From the NCBI GenBank assembly GCA_963748005.1, contig CAVVHH010000002.1, positions 1,550,001-1,614,000 of the forward strand: a DNA stretch of 64,000 bases, in the 5' to 3' direction. This document shows, in pieces, positions 49,996 through 59,751 of this stretch. Positions within the stretch are counted from its first letter, which is position 1, and the number at the start of each line of letters is the position of its first letter. The notes below the pieces were generated by a model, which had not been told where the DNA came from, did not search any database, and saw only the letters and a list, made by a program, of their open reading frames with translations. Origin of the DNA: CAILZL01 sp963748005. GTDB lineage: Bacteria > Pseudomonadota > Gammaproteobacteria > Steroidobacterales > Steroidobacteraceae. The position numbers were made by a program, and so were the translations under genes.

Positions 49996-52900
49996 ATGAG
50001 TGCCCGGCAACGCATCGTTCGCGAACGTCGCCAGTACAACCAATGGGTGGCGACGCAGACGCTGGAAGACTATGCGCTGCGCTATACGGCGGACAAAGCC
50101 CGCAAGTCGTCCTTTCGCGTCGGCAATACCGCGCTGGGTCCGATTTCCTTCCTGGCCTGCGAGGCGATTGGCGGCGCCATCACCATTTCCTATGGCTTCA
50201 GCAACAGCATCTGGGCGGTGGTGGCGTTCTGTGTGCTGATGTTCCTGATCGGCCTGCCCATTGCCTATCACGCCGCCAAAGCCGGGGTGGACATCGACCT
50301 GCTGACGCGCGGTGCGGGCTTTGGTTACATGGGCTCGACCATCACTTCGCTGATCTATGCCTCGTTCACCTTCCTGCTGTTCGCCATCGAAGCCAGCATC
50401 ATGTCGCTGGCGTTGCGCATGCTGTTCGACATTCCGCTGGCGATTGCACACCTGATCAGCTCGCTGGTCGTCATACCCATTGCGGTGTTCGGCTTCAGGC
50501 TGATCAGTCGCATGCAGATGATCACGCAGCCTGTCTGGCTGTTGCTGCAATTCCTGCCCATCATGTACATCGCCTGGCAAAGCCCCGCCGATGTCACTGC
50601 CTGGACGCAATACACCGGCAAGCAGGGCGCCACCGACGGCTCGCTGGATCCACTGCTGTTCGGTGCGGCAGCGGCGGTGCTGTTGTCGCTGTTACCGCAG
50701 ATCGGCGAACAGGTGGACTACCTGCGTTTCCTGCCCAATCGCAAGAGTCACAACCAGGCAGGCTGGTGGGGTGCCTTGCTAGCCACCGGTCCGGGCTGGA
50801 TCTTCATCGGTGGTTTCAAGCTGCTGGTGGGTTCTTTCCTGGCCGTAATGGCGCTCAATCACGGGATTCTGTCGGAGCAGGCTCGCCAGCCCACCGACAT
50901 GTACTACATGGCTTTCGAACGCACCTTTAATTCGCCCTCATTCGCGTTGGTGCTGATGGGGGTTTTCGTGATCGTGTGTCAGCTGAAGATCAACGTCACC
51001 AACGCCTATGCCGGGTCGATTGCCTGGTCGAATTTCTTCTCGCGCCTGACCCATAGCCATCCGGGCCGGGTGGTGTGGCTGGTGTTCAATGTACTGCTGG
51101 CGCTGCTGCTGATGGAAATCGGCATTTTCCGCGCCATCGAAAGCATTCTGGTGATCTATGCCAACTTCGCGGCGGGCTGGATTGGTGCCTTGACCGCTGA
51201 TCTGGTGATCAACAAACCACTGGGACTCAGTCCCAAACACATCGAGTTCAAGCGTGCCCACTTGTATGACATCAATCCGGTGGGTGTGGGTGCGCTGATC
51301 ATCTCGGTGCTGTTGTCGAGCATGGCTTTCCTCGGCCTGTTTGGTGAATTCATGCAGGTGATCGCGCCTTTCGTGGCACTGGTGGTGGCCTTCGTCACAG
51401 CGCCGCTGATTGCGTGGATCACACAGGGCCGCTACTACCTGGCGCGGCGTGACGAAGGCTTGCCGGATGAACCAGAAATAAGATGCAGTATCTGCGAGAA
51501 CCATTTCGAGCGTAACGACATAGCCTTCTGCCCCGCCTATCTGGGGCCGATCTGTTCGCTGTGCTGCACCCTGGAAGCTCGCTGCCGCGATATGTGCAAG
51601 CAGGGCAGCCGCTTCAGCGAGCAGCTGACGCACTGGATGTCGAGATTGTTGCCGCGTGCATTCGCCGCAACACTGCACACGCGCGCCGGCCAGTTCTTCG
51701 GTCTGATGTTGCTGTTCAATCTGGCCATCGGTTTTCTGCTGGCGCTGATCAATCAGCAGTACAGCGCAGCGCTACCTGCAGCACGCGCCGTCATCAGCGA
51801 CACGCTGTGGCTGGTGTTTCTGTCGTTCATGGTGTTCTCCGGTGTGGCAGCGTGGCTGATCGTGCTGGCCCATGAAAGCCGGCGCACCGCCGAAGCGGAG
51901 TCGGCCCGGCAGACCACCATGCTGATGGACGAAATCGACGCGCACCAGCGCACCGATGCCGAGCTGCAGAAAGCCAAGGAAATTGCCGAAGCGGCGAATC
52001 TGGCCAAGAGTCGCTACATAGTGGGTTTGAGTCATGAAATCCGCACGCCGCTCAATTCCATTTTTGGTTACGCGCAATTGCTGGAGCGCGGCAGTGCGGC
52101 GCCATCGGAAAACTCGGTGCGTGTCATCAAGCGTAGCGCCGAACATCTGGCCAATCTTATTGATGGTCTGCTGGATATTTCCAAAATCGAAGGTGGCTTG
52201 CTCAAGCTCAATCGCGACAAGGTGCAACTGCAGGATTTTCTGGATCAGATCGTCAACATGTTCCGCCTGCAGGCCGCTGCCAAGGGCATCGAGTTCCGTG
52301 TGCACTGGCCGAAAAATCTGCCCGCCTATGTGTACACGGATCAGAAACGCCTGCGCCAGATCCTGATCAACCTGCTGTCGAACGCCATCAAGTACACCGA
52401 ACGCGGTCACGCTTCCTTCAGCATGCGCTACCGCTCGCAGGTGGCGGAGTTCGAGATCAGCGATACCGGCATCGGCATTCCCGAGAATGAACTCGAACGA
52501 GTATTCCAGCCATTTGAACGTGGTCAGGCCGTCAGCGTGCGCCAGATTCCCGGCACGGGACTCGGGCTGACCATCACCAAGCTGCTCACCGAAATCATGG
52601 GTGGCGAAGTTCAGGTGCATAGCGAAACCGGCAAGGGCACACGCTTCATCGTGCGCTTGCTGTTGTCCGAGGCGCTGCATACCGCCAGCGATCTGCCCAC
52701 ACCACAACGTGTCAATGATTACGTCGGACCTCGTGTGAAATTGCTGGTGGTGGATGACGATCCAATGCACATCGATATTGTGCAGAACCTGTTGCAGCCA
52801 CTGAATTTCACGCTGTTCACCGCCAGCAACGGCCAGGAAGGACTGCAGCGTGCCATCGAATGTGAACCCGATCTGGCCATGATCGACATCTCCATGCCCG

Positions 52901-53358
52901 ACATGAAGGGCTGGGAGCTGGCCGCCAAGTTGCGCGAAGTGGCGACCCTGCAGACAATGAAGATCATCATCGTCTCCGCCAACGCACATGAATATCACGG
53001 CGGCGGCGAAGGCCAGGCGCATGATGCCTTTGTCATGAAACCCATCGATCTGCAGGTGCTCCTGGAATGCATCGGTTCGCTGCTGCGTCTGAAGTGGGTG
53101 TATGACATTCCGCACGGTGCACCGGACGAATCGGGTGATGCCAGTGCCTCCGTGCCCGATGGCGCACGGCATCATCTGGATGATCTGTACCAGCTGGGCC
53201 GAATCGGTCACGTGCGCGGCATTCAGGCCAAGCTGCTGCAGATTGAAACCGAACACACCGACAACAAGCGCTTCGTGACGCAGCTGCGCGAACTGATCGG
53301 CAACTTCGATGTACGACGCTTCATGAATACGCTGGAAGGAATGCGCAAAAATGGCTGA
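49996..53358 (+). CDS. NCS1-permease/Cys-rich/hybrid histidine kinase fusion
   Basis: Residues about 50-480 form a 12-span permease of the nucleobase:cation symporter-1 (cytosine/purine) family. A cluster of eight cysteines follows at about 497-537 (CSIC, FCPAY, ICSLCC, RCRDMCK), then two more membrane segments, a coiled coil, HisKA with His680 (SHEIRTPLNSIFGYAQLL), HATPase (DTGIGIP, GTGLGLTITKLL) and a receiver with Asp920-Asp921, phospho-acceptor Asp964 and Lys1015. A C-terminal tail of about 80 residues is left. GGGGTG precedes ATG 49996; GTG 49987 is an alternative. It overlaps the response regulator by 8 nt. Confidence 0.9.
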   Translation: MSARQRIVRERRQYNQWVATQTLEDYALRYTADKARKSSFRVGNTALGPISFLACEAIGGAITISYGFSNSIWAVVAFCVLMFLIGLPIAYHAAKAGVDIDLLTRGAGFGYMGSTITSLIYASFTFLLFAIEASIMSLALRMLFDIPLAIAHLISSLVVIPIAVFGFRLISRMQMITQPVWLLLQFLPIMYIAWQSPADVTAWTQYTGKQGATDGSLDPLLFGAAAAVLLSLLPQIGEQVDYLRFLPNRKSHNQAGWWGALLATGPGWIFIGGFKLLVGSFLAVMALNHGILSEQARQPTDMYYMAFERTFNSPSFALVLMGVFVIVCQLKINVTNAYAGSIAWSNFFSRLTHSHPGRVVWLVFNVLLALLLMEIGIFRAIESILVIYANFAAGWIGALTADLVINKPLGLSPKHIEFKRAHLYDINPVGVGALIISVLLSSMAFLGLFGEFMQVIAPFVALVVAFVTAPLIAWITQGRYYLARRDEGLPDEPEIRCSICENHFERNDIAFCPAYLGPICSLCCTLEARCRDMCKQGSRFSEQLTHWMSRLLPRAFAATLHTRAGQFFGLMLLFNLAIGFLLALINQQYSAALPAARAVISDTLWLVFLSFMVFSGVAAWLIVLAHESRRTAEAESARQTTMLMDEIDAHQRTDAELQKAKEIAEAANLAKSRYIVGLSHEIRTPLNSIFGYAQLLERGSAAPSENSVRVIKRSAEHLANLIDGLLDISKIEGGLLKLNRDKVQLQDFLDQIVNMFRLQAAAKGIEFRVHWPKNLPAYVYTDQKRLRQILINLLSNAIKYTERGHASFSMRYRSQVAEFEISDTGIGIPENELERVFQPFERGQAVSVRQIPGTGLGLTITKLLTEIMGGEVQVHSETGKGTRFIVRLLLSEALHTASDLPTPQRVNDYVGPRVKLLVVDDDPMHIDIVQNLLQPLNFTLFTASNGQEGLQRAIECEPDLAMIDISMPDMKGWELAAKLREVATLQTMKIIIVSANAHEYHGGGEGQAHDAFVMKPIDLQVLLECIGSLLRLKWVYDIPHGAPDESGDASASVPDGARHHLDDLYQLGRIGHVRGIQAKLLQIETEHTDNKRFVTQLRELIGNFDVRRFMNTLEGMRKNG

Positions 53359-54307
53359 TCTCATGAGTTCAAGCGAGCCTCAGGCACTCAGGGCCAGCAT
53401 GCGACGCGATACCGTACTGGTGGTGGACGACACGCCAGAAACGCTGGGCTTTCTCACCGACACGCTGGATCAGGCCGGCTACACCGTGCTGATTGCCACC
53501 GATGGCGAAGCGGCGCTGGATCTGGTTGAACAGATCACGCCGGATCTGGTGCTGATGGATGCCGTCATGCCGGGCATGACCGGCTTTGAAGCCTGCCGGC
53601 GTCTGAAGCATGAAAAGTTTCTGGCCAATCTGCCGGTGATTTTCATGACCGGCCTGAGTGACACCGAGCATGTGGTGGAAGGCCTCGCCGCCGGTGGCGT
53701 GGACTATGTAACCAAACCGATTGTGGTGGATGAGTTGCTGGCGCGCATCCGTGTGCATCTGGCCAATGCGCGCAAGGCTTCCGGCTCGCAAGCCGTCCTC
53801 GATGCATCGGGGCGCTTCCTGCTGGCCACAGATCGCGCCGGACGATTGCTGTGGTGTACGCCCAAGGCACGACAACTATTGTCGGAACTGTTCCCTGAGC
53901 AGAGCAACACTGAAAGCGGCGAAGCTAGTCTGCCCGGCCCGGTGCGGACTCAACTGCTACAGCTGCGCGAACAACGCGACCCCCAGCGCTCGCTGCTGCA
54001 GATCGGCACGCGTTGTCTGGAAGTCGCCATGCTGAGCTCGATTGGCCCCGACGAACTGCTGTTCCGCATCACCGAAACTCATCACGGCTCCGATGAACAG
54101 TTGCTGCAACAAAGTCTGGGACTGACGTTGCGCGAAGCTGAAGTGTTGTTATGGATCAGTCGTGGCAAAGCCAATCGCGACATCGGCGAGATCCTGCAGA
54201 TCAGTCCGCGTACCGTTAACAAACACCTTGAACAGGTGTTCGTGAAGCTGGGTGTGGAGAATCGTGCAGCGGCAGCCGCGAGAGCGGTGCGGGTATTGGC
54301 GAGATAG
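53351..54307 (+). CDS. Response regulator with LuxR-type output domain
   Basis: Likely partner of the overlapping kinase. The 318-residue protein has a receiver domain with Asp-Asp in TVLVVDDTPE, phospho-acceptor Asp70 (LVLMDAVMPG) and Lys122 (VTKPI). A middle region of about 110 residues follows (FLLATDRAGRLLWCTPKARQ), PAS-like in appearance. The C-terminal LuxR/FixJ helix-turn-helix is LTLREAEVLLWISRGKANRD then ISPRTVNKHLEQVFVKLGVE (about 258-300). It lacks the AAA+ domain needed to activate sigma-54 itself. Confidence 0.92.
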   Translation: MADLMSSSEPQALRASMRRDTVLVVDDTPETLGFLTDTLDQAGYTVLIATDGEAALDLVEQITPDLVLMDAVMPGMTGFEACRRLKHEKFLANLPVIFMTGLSDTEHVVEGLAAGGVDYVTKPIVVDELLARIRVHLANARKASGSQAVLDASGRFLLATDRAGRLLWCTPKARQLLSELFPEQSNTESGEASLPGPVRTQLLQLREQRDPQRSLLQIGTRCLEVAMLSSIGPDELLFRITETHHGSDEQLLQQSLGLTLREAEVLLWISRGKANRDIGEILQISPRTVNKHLEQVFVKLGVENRAAAAARAVRVLAR

Positions 54308-54316
54308 CGACGGAAA

Positions 54317-54808
54317 TTACAGCAACTGAGGGTTGAGTCGCACCACCGACCAGGTCAACGCCGCAGCGAAACTCACCCACAGCAGATAGGGAATCAGCAA
54401 CACGCCGGCCCAGCGTTGCACGCGCCAGAACAGGACGACGTTGCCCACAATCGCCAGCCACAGCAGGGCAATGTCGAGCAACGCGCCGTTGCCATTGCGC
54501 CAAGCGAAGAACAACCAGCTCCACAGTGCATTCAATATCAATTGCAGGAAATACACGCTCATTTCCAGGCGGCTGCCAGACCAGCCCCGTGTGTACACTA
54601 CTCGCCAGGCGGCAAAAGTCATCATCAGATAAAGCAGGGTCCATACCGGGCCGAACACACCGGCCGGCGGCGCCCACTGGGGTTTGGCCAGTTCAGCATA
54701 GAATCCCGGCGCATTGATGGATGCAAAGGCGCCGAGCGTGGCGACGATGACCATAACGGCCAGCAGAGCGACGAAGCTGATGGCTTGCTGTGTTCGAGTA
54801 GTGTTCAT
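54317..54808 (-). CDS. TspO/MBR family membrane protein
   Basis: Tryptophan-rich sensory protein family; bacterial members bind porphyrins and influence stress or pigment regulation. From the ATG at 54808 the 163-residue protein has five membrane segments and the marks LAKPQWAPPAGVFGPVWTLL (residues about 40-59) and LQLILNALWSWLFFAWRN. It is convergent with the response regulator, 9 nt apart. Confidence 0.93.
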   Translation of the reverse strand: MNTTRTQQAISFVALLAVMVIVATLGAFASINAPGFYAELAKPQWAPPAGVFGPVWTLLYLMMTFAAWRVVYTRGWSGSRLEMSVYFLQLILNALWSWLFFAWRNGNGALLDIALLWLAIVGNVVLFWRVQRWAGVLLIPYLLWVSFAAALTWSVVRLNPQLL

Positions 54809-54855
54809 GGTTGTGGGTGATTGTTGATGCGGCCCGGATCTCTGTACCAGCCACA

Positions 54856-56511
54856 CTACCTCGGCATGCCCATCATATCCAGCGTGTCGTTGAGCAAGGC
54901 ATGTGCGCCCGCCAGTTCCGGTACGATCACCAGCGATGCGCCTGCAGCTTTTAATTCCGCTTCGTGATCCGCCTGTTTCCCGCGAGCCGTGATCAGGGCC
55001 GTGCTGTTCAAGCTGCGCACCTGCCGGGCGACCGCCAGTGTCGATTCGTGATCCACCAGCGCCAGCACCACCAAACGTGCATTTTCGATGGATGCCGCCT
55101 GCAGGATGCTCAGCGATGCCGCGCTGCCGTAGATGGCCTCAAGTCCATCGGCCATGGCTTCCCGTACGCGTGGCAGACGCGATTCGATTACCACCACCGG
55201 TATGCCCCTGGCGCGCAGACCCAGGGCAATGCTGTGACCGACACGACCATAACCGATCACCACGGCATGCGCTTCCAGACCACTGTCGTGTCCCACCAGA
55301 TGTGCGTTCGGATCGAAGCAGCGCCACAGCAGCGGCGTCTGCGCCATGCGCATGCCAAGCCATGGAGCTGCGCGCAGCAAGGATGGCATCAGCACGATGG
55401 TGAACAATGCCGCGGCCAGAATGAGTTTGTAGCTATCGAGTGACACATTGCCACTGCTCAAGCCACCCTGCGCCAGTACGAAGTTGAGCTCGCCGACGGG
55501 CACCATACCCAGCGCGGTAAACGCCGCAGTGCGCGGGGTGAGACGAAACGGCAGCACGCCGATTAACGTCGCCAATCCTTTCAACAGCAAGGTGATCAGC
55601 GTGAATGCCACGACCCACGGCCAGTGTTCAATCATGAAATGCACGTCAATGAGCATGCCCACCGACACGAAGAACATGGTGGTGAACAGATCGCGCAACG
55701 GTATGATTTCCGACAGCACGCGGTGATCGAACTCGCTTTCCGACAACATCAGTCCAGCAAGGAACGCGCCCAGTGCCGCGGACAGTCCCAGGCTGGCGCT
55801 GAACGCAGCCGTGCCCAGCGCGATGACCGCAGCCGCCACAATGAACAGTTCGGGTGAACGCCGGTGTATGACGTGCTGCATTGCTATCGGCAGCAAACGC
55901 GCACCTGCATACAGACCGATGCCGACAAACGCCGCCGCCTTGCCAACGGTGACGAGTACGGTCAGCAACAGGTTCGCATCAGCCTTGCTGTCACGACCCA
56001 GCAATGGCAACAACACAATCAGCAGCACGATCAGCAGGTCCTGCACGATGGCCATGGACAGCAACAAGCGGCCATGCGCCGAGCCGGCCTCGCCCCGGTC
56101 GAGCAGGGTCTTGAGCATGACCATGGAACTGCTGGCGGCCAGCGCACAGCCGATGAACACGCCTTCAATGACATCGCCACGCCAGCAGGCAAATACCAGC
56201 ATGCCGCCGAGGATGGTCAGCACCACTTGCAACAGCGTGGCCCACAGGGCTACGCGACCCACGCGCGCCAGCTCCTTGACCGAGAAGCTCACGCCGAGAG
56301 CGAACATCAGGAAAATCACACCCACCTCGGCCAGTGCGGCAATGGTGCCGCCATCAGCATGAAACCCCGGTGTGAACGGACCCATGGCGACGCCGGCCGC
56401 GAGATAACCCGCCACCGGCGGCTGGCGCAACAGGCTGGCCAGCATGCCGCCGAGTCCGGCCACCGCCAGTACCACGGTGATGTTGACGATCAAGACAAAT
56501 TCATCGGTCAT
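54856..56511 (-). CDS. KefB/YbaL-type cation:proton antiporter with TrkA-N domain
   Basis: Monovalent cation:proton antiporter-2 family. From the ATG at 56511 (MTDEFVLIVNITVVLAVAG) it has 551 residues: a membrane domain of about 12 segments (to residue 390 or so, with GAFLAGLMLSESEFDHRV) and a cytoplasmic Rossmann domain (VVIGYGRVGHSIALGLRARG) that usually senses nucleotides or glutathione adducts. No ancillary kefF/kefG gene is adjacent; the domain layout is closest to YbaL. Ion specificity not determined. Confidence 0.9.
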   Translation of the reverse strand: MTDEFVLIVNITVVLAVAGLGGMLASLLRQPPVAGYLAAGVAMGPFTPGFHADGGTIAALAEVGVIFLMFALGVSFSVKELARVGRVALWATLLQVVLTILGGMLVFACWRGDVIEGVFIGCALAASSSMVMLKTLLDRGEAGSAHGRLLLSMAIVQDLLIVLLIVLLPLLGRDSKADANLLLTVLVTVGKAAAFVGIGLYAGARLLPIAMQHVIHRRSPELFIVAAAVIALGTAAFSASLGLSAALGAFLAGLMLSESEFDHRVLSEIIPLRDLFTTMFFVSVGMLIDVHFMIEHWPWVVAFTLITLLLKGLATLIGVLPFRLTPRTAAFTALGMVPVGELNFVLAQGGLSSGNVSLDSYKLILAAALFTIVLMPSLLRAAPWLGMRMAQTPLLWRCFDPNAHLVGHDSGLEAHAVVIGYGRVGHSIALGLRARGIPVVVIESRLPRVREAMADGLEAIYGSAASLSILQAASIENARLVVLALVDHESTLAVARQVRSLNSTALITARGKQADHEAELKAAGASLVIVPELAGAHALLNDTLDMMGMPR

Positions 56512-56727
56512 ATTGCTTAATCCACTCCTGTCCATCGCTGTCGCTCATTACAGTCAAGCCTCGATGCCGGCTGCTGGCGAACTTCCTCAACAATATGCAG
56601 TCAGCAGACAGGTGCCTGCTGACTATCAATTCTACGGGGGATCGCTGCCAGTTCTGTGCCATGACCCGTCCCTGAAACTTTGGGGCGTCAAAGCAGTACA
56701 ATTCGCAGTCCTCCGCACATTCAAATC

Positions 56728-59031
56728 ATGAAAGCACGCACCAAAAGACTGCTCAAGAAATATTGGCCCTTTGCACTGGGTGCAGTTGGCGCCGTTTTGC
56801 TGATCTTGACCCTGTGGGTATTTTCGCTGGATCGGCAGATCCGCCAACAGTTTGAAGGCCGACGCTGGACACTGCCTGCCAAGGTATACGCACAACCCCT
56901 GGAACTGTACGCAGGTCAGGCGCTCACTGCCGATGAATTGCAGCGCGAGCTGGAACGACTGGGTTATGAGCGCACCACCCGCCTGACACAGACCGGCAAC
57001 TTTGAACGCAGTGACGCTCGTATTGACCTGGTATCGCGTCCATTCCGCTTCGCTGACGAGAATCGTGCACAGCAAACCCTCTCGGTGCGTTTCGACGGCA
57101 ATCGTATCGACAAGTTGTGGGATGCCAAAGGCCAGAACATTCCAGTATTCCGGCTGGATCCGTTGCTGATCGGCAGCATTTATCCCACGCAGGGTGAAGA
57201 CCGCATCATCGTCACGCCGCAGGAAACGCCGGCACTGTTGCCAACGGCGTTGAAGATCGTCGAAGACCGGCGCTTCGACACTCACTTCGGCATCGATCTG
57301 CGCGGCATTGCCCGCGCGTTGTGGGTGGATCTGCGCAGCGGCAGTTTTGAACAGGGCGCATCGACGCTGACACAGCAGCTGGTGCGCAGCTACTTCCTCA
57401 ACAATCGCCAGACCCTGAGTCGCAAGCTTACCGAAGCGGTGATGGCCATGCTGCTGGAAGTACATTACGAAAAAGCCGATCTCATGAATGCCTATATCAA
57501 TGAGATCAACCTGGCGCAGGACGGAGGGCGCGCCATACACGGCTTTGGCCTTGCCAGCCAGTTCTACTTCGGCAAGCCACTGGCGGAACTGCAGCTACAT
57601 GAGATTGCGCTGCTGGTCACCGTGGTACGTGGTGCCAACTACTACAACCCGCGTCGCAATCCCGACCGCGCACTTGCGCGCCGCAACCTGATTCTGGATC
57701 AGCTGGCGGAGTTCAAGGTAGTGAGTGCCGAAGATGCCAGACGCGCCAGGGCCAAACCGCTGGGACTGGTGAGCGTGGCCGGCAAACGCAGCGTGTACTA
57801 CCCGGCGTTTCTGGATTTCGTGCGTCGCACACTGCGTCGCGACTATCAGGAATCCGATCTCACCGAAGCCGGTTTGACGGTATTCAGTACGCTCGATCCG
57901 AAAGTGCAGAATCAGGCTGAGCTTGCGCTGGTCGCGCAACTGGAGCGACTGGACAAGAACAGCAAACGCAAGGATGCCCAGCTGGAAGGCGCAGTGGTGG
58001 TGACCGCACCGACCAATGGCGAAGTACTGGCCATGGTGGGCGGACGCAATGTCAGTTACAGCGGTTTCAATCGTGCGCTTGACGCCAAGCGTTCCATGGG
58101 TTCGCTGACCAAGCCGGTGGTCTATCTCGCAGCCGTTGAGAGCGGCCGTTACAACGCCAGCACCATAGTCAACGATGTGCCGGTCACGCTGAAGCTGGTC
58201 ACGGGCAAGACCTGGACACCACAGAACTACGAGCGCAACACCAACGGACCGGTACCCATGGTGCGCGCGCTGGCGCAGTCATTGAATCTGGCCACCGTGA
58301 ATCTGGGCATGGATGTGGGCCTGAAGCCGATCGCCAAGGAATTCACCAAGCTGGGGCTGGAGCAGGAACCTCAAGCCGTGCCGGCCATGTTGCTGGGCGG
58401 CGTGACTGCGGCGCCGATTGAAGTGGCGGAGGTGTACACCACTCTGGCCAATGGCGGCTTTCGCACTCCGCTACGCGCCGTGCGCGCCGTGGTGGATGAA
58501 AAAGGCGAAGCGCTCAAGGCCTTTGCGCTGGAAGTTACCCAGGTGGCCGATCCGGCCGCGGTGTACCAGGTGGATCGCATGATGGTGGAAGTGATGCGTC
58601 GCGGCACCGGCGCCGCGGCCGCGGCCCAGCTCGGCGAACTGGTGGTCGCGGGCAAGAGTGGTACTTCTTCCGATTATCGCGACAGCTGGTTTGCAGGCTT
58701 TTCAGGCAGTCATGTGGTGGTGAGCTGGCTGGGCTACGACGACAATGAACCGACCCGCTACACCGGCTCGTCCGGCGCACTGCCCATCTGGACGCAGATC
58801 ATGGCCGGCATCGACACCACCTCCTGGGATCAGCCCCTGCCCGATGGCCTGAGCGAAACCCAGATCGAATTTGCCACCGGTCTGGGCGTCAACTACACCT
58901 GCGCCACCAACGGCGTGACCATTGCAGTACCCAACGGCACGGAAATCGCGATGCGTGACGGCTGCACTGCCCCAGGCTCCGACATTGCCGAGCGCGCAAG
59001 CAGCTGGTTGCGCGGTATTATGGGCAAATGA
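56728..59031 (+). CDS. mrcB: Bifunctional penicillin-binding protein 1B
   Basis: Class A PBP that polymerises and cross-links peptidoglycan. From the ATG at 56728 it has 767 residues: a membrane anchor (WPFALGAVGAVLLILTLWVF, about 13-32), the UB2H domain (LPAKVYAQPLELYAGQALTA), transglycosylase motif EDRRFDTHFGIDLRGIARAL and QGASTLTQQLVR, and transpeptidase SLTK at 459-462, SLN and KSGTS. UB2H marks it as PBP1b rather than PBP1a. The next gene overlaps by 4 nt. Confidence 0.95.
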   Translation: MKARTKRLLKKYWPFALGAVGAVLLILTLWVFSLDRQIRQQFEGRRWTLPAKVYAQPLELYAGQALTADELQRELERLGYERTTRLTQTGNFERSDARIDLVSRPFRFADENRAQQTLSVRFDGNRIDKLWDAKGQNIPVFRLDPLLIGSIYPTQGEDRIIVTPQETPALLPTALKIVEDRRFDTHFGIDLRGIARALWVDLRSGSFEQGASTLTQQLVRSYFLNNRQTLSRKLTEAVMAMLLEVHYEKADLMNAYINEINLAQDGGRAIHGFGLASQFYFGKPLAELQLHEIALLVTVVRGANYYNPRRNPDRALARRNLILDQLAEFKVVSAEDARRARAKPLGLVSVAGKRSVYYPAFLDFVRRTLRRDYQESDLTEAGLTVFSTLDPKVQNQAELALVAQLERLDKNSKRKDAQLEGAVVVTAPTNGEVLAMVGGRNVSYSGFNRALDAKRSMGSLTKPVVYLAAVESGRYNASTIVNDVPVTLKLVTGKTWTPQNYERNTNGPVPMVRALAQSLNLATVNLGMDVGLKPIAKEFTKLGLEQEPQAVPAMLLGGVTAAPIEVAEVYTTLANGGFRTPLRAVRAVVDEKGEALKAFALEVTQVADPAAVYQVDRMMVEVMRRGTGAAAAAQLGELVVAGKSGTSSDYRDSWFAGFSGSHVVVSWLGYDDNEPTRYTGSSGALPIWTQIMAGIDTTSWDQPLPDGLSETQIEFATGLGVNYTCATNGVTIAVPNGTEIAMRDGCTAPGSDIAERASSWLRGIMGK

Positions 59032-59597
59032 CTCATACCGCTTATCGCGCTGCCAGCACTTGGTCACGCAAGGGTTTGTTAACCGGCGTTCTGTTATTGA
59101 GCATGGCCGCCTGTACCACCGTACAGCCATACCAGCCCACAACCTCTGCGCGGCCGGCACCGGCTCCTGAGCCCGAAATTCCGGTGATGGAGACCCTGCC
59201 GGCGACACCCATGGCGCCGGTGGAGCCTTCCCAGCCACTACCGCCACCCAGCACCCGCACCTACAGCCTGAACGCAGCCTCACGCGCGCTGGTCACCCAA
59301 GCCGAAACACAGCGCAAGAGCAAGAATTTTGTCCAGGCCGCTGCCACGCTTGAACGCGCGCTGCGCATCGAACCCAATAACCCCTTGTTGTGGCTGGAGT
59401 ACGGCGAGCTGCGCATGGACGAAGGCAACTACCCTCAGGCCGAAAACATGGGCCGCAAGGCGGTGGCCTCTGCCAGTGGCGATCCGCATACACAGGCCAA
59501 CGCCTGGCGCCTGATCGCTGACAGTCTCAAGGCCCGCAACAAGAACAGCGAAGCACAACAGGCTTATGCGCGGGCGAACGCGCTGATGGGGCGCTGA
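59028..59597 (+). CDS. lpoP: TPR lipoprotein, likely PBP1b activator (LpoP type)
   Basis: 189 residues with a lipoprotein signal (GLLTGVLLLSMAAC, Cys29), a proline-rich linker (QPYQPTTSARPAPAPEPEIP) and TPR-like repeats (ALVTQAETQRKSKNFVQAAA, LERALRIEPNNPLLWLEYGE). In Pseudomonas and Acinetobacter a TPR lipoprotein of this layout, LpoP, activates PBP1b. The ATGA overlap with mrcB supports the same role; sequence identity to LpoP could not be measured here. Confidence 0.75.
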   Translation: MTHTAYRAASTWSRKGLLTGVLLLSMAACTTVQPYQPTTSARPAPAPEPEIPVMETLPATPMAPVEPSQPLPPPSTRTYSLNAASRALVTQAETQRKSKNFVQAAATLERALRIEPNNPLLWLEYGELRMDEGNYPQAENMGRKAVASASGDPHTQANAWRLIADSLKARNKNSEAQQAYARANALMGR

Positions 59598-59751
59598 GAA
59601 GAAATTGATTGTGGATGATTGCCAGTGGACAGTTCAGAAACGCATCAACAGTTTGCAGCGCTGACGGTACCGCTCAATCAGCGCATGTCTTGAACTCCCT
59701 CTCCTCAGGGACAAATTTGCCGGGAACAAATTTGGTCGAGCGAAGCTCGCC

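Noticed and set aside
51772..53364. 530-codon open frame antisense to the permease-kinase
   Set aside because: It mirrors the kinase reading frame in GC-rich sequence; the product is rich in His, Gln and Gly with no family features, while the plus-strand frame has every kinase and receiver motif.
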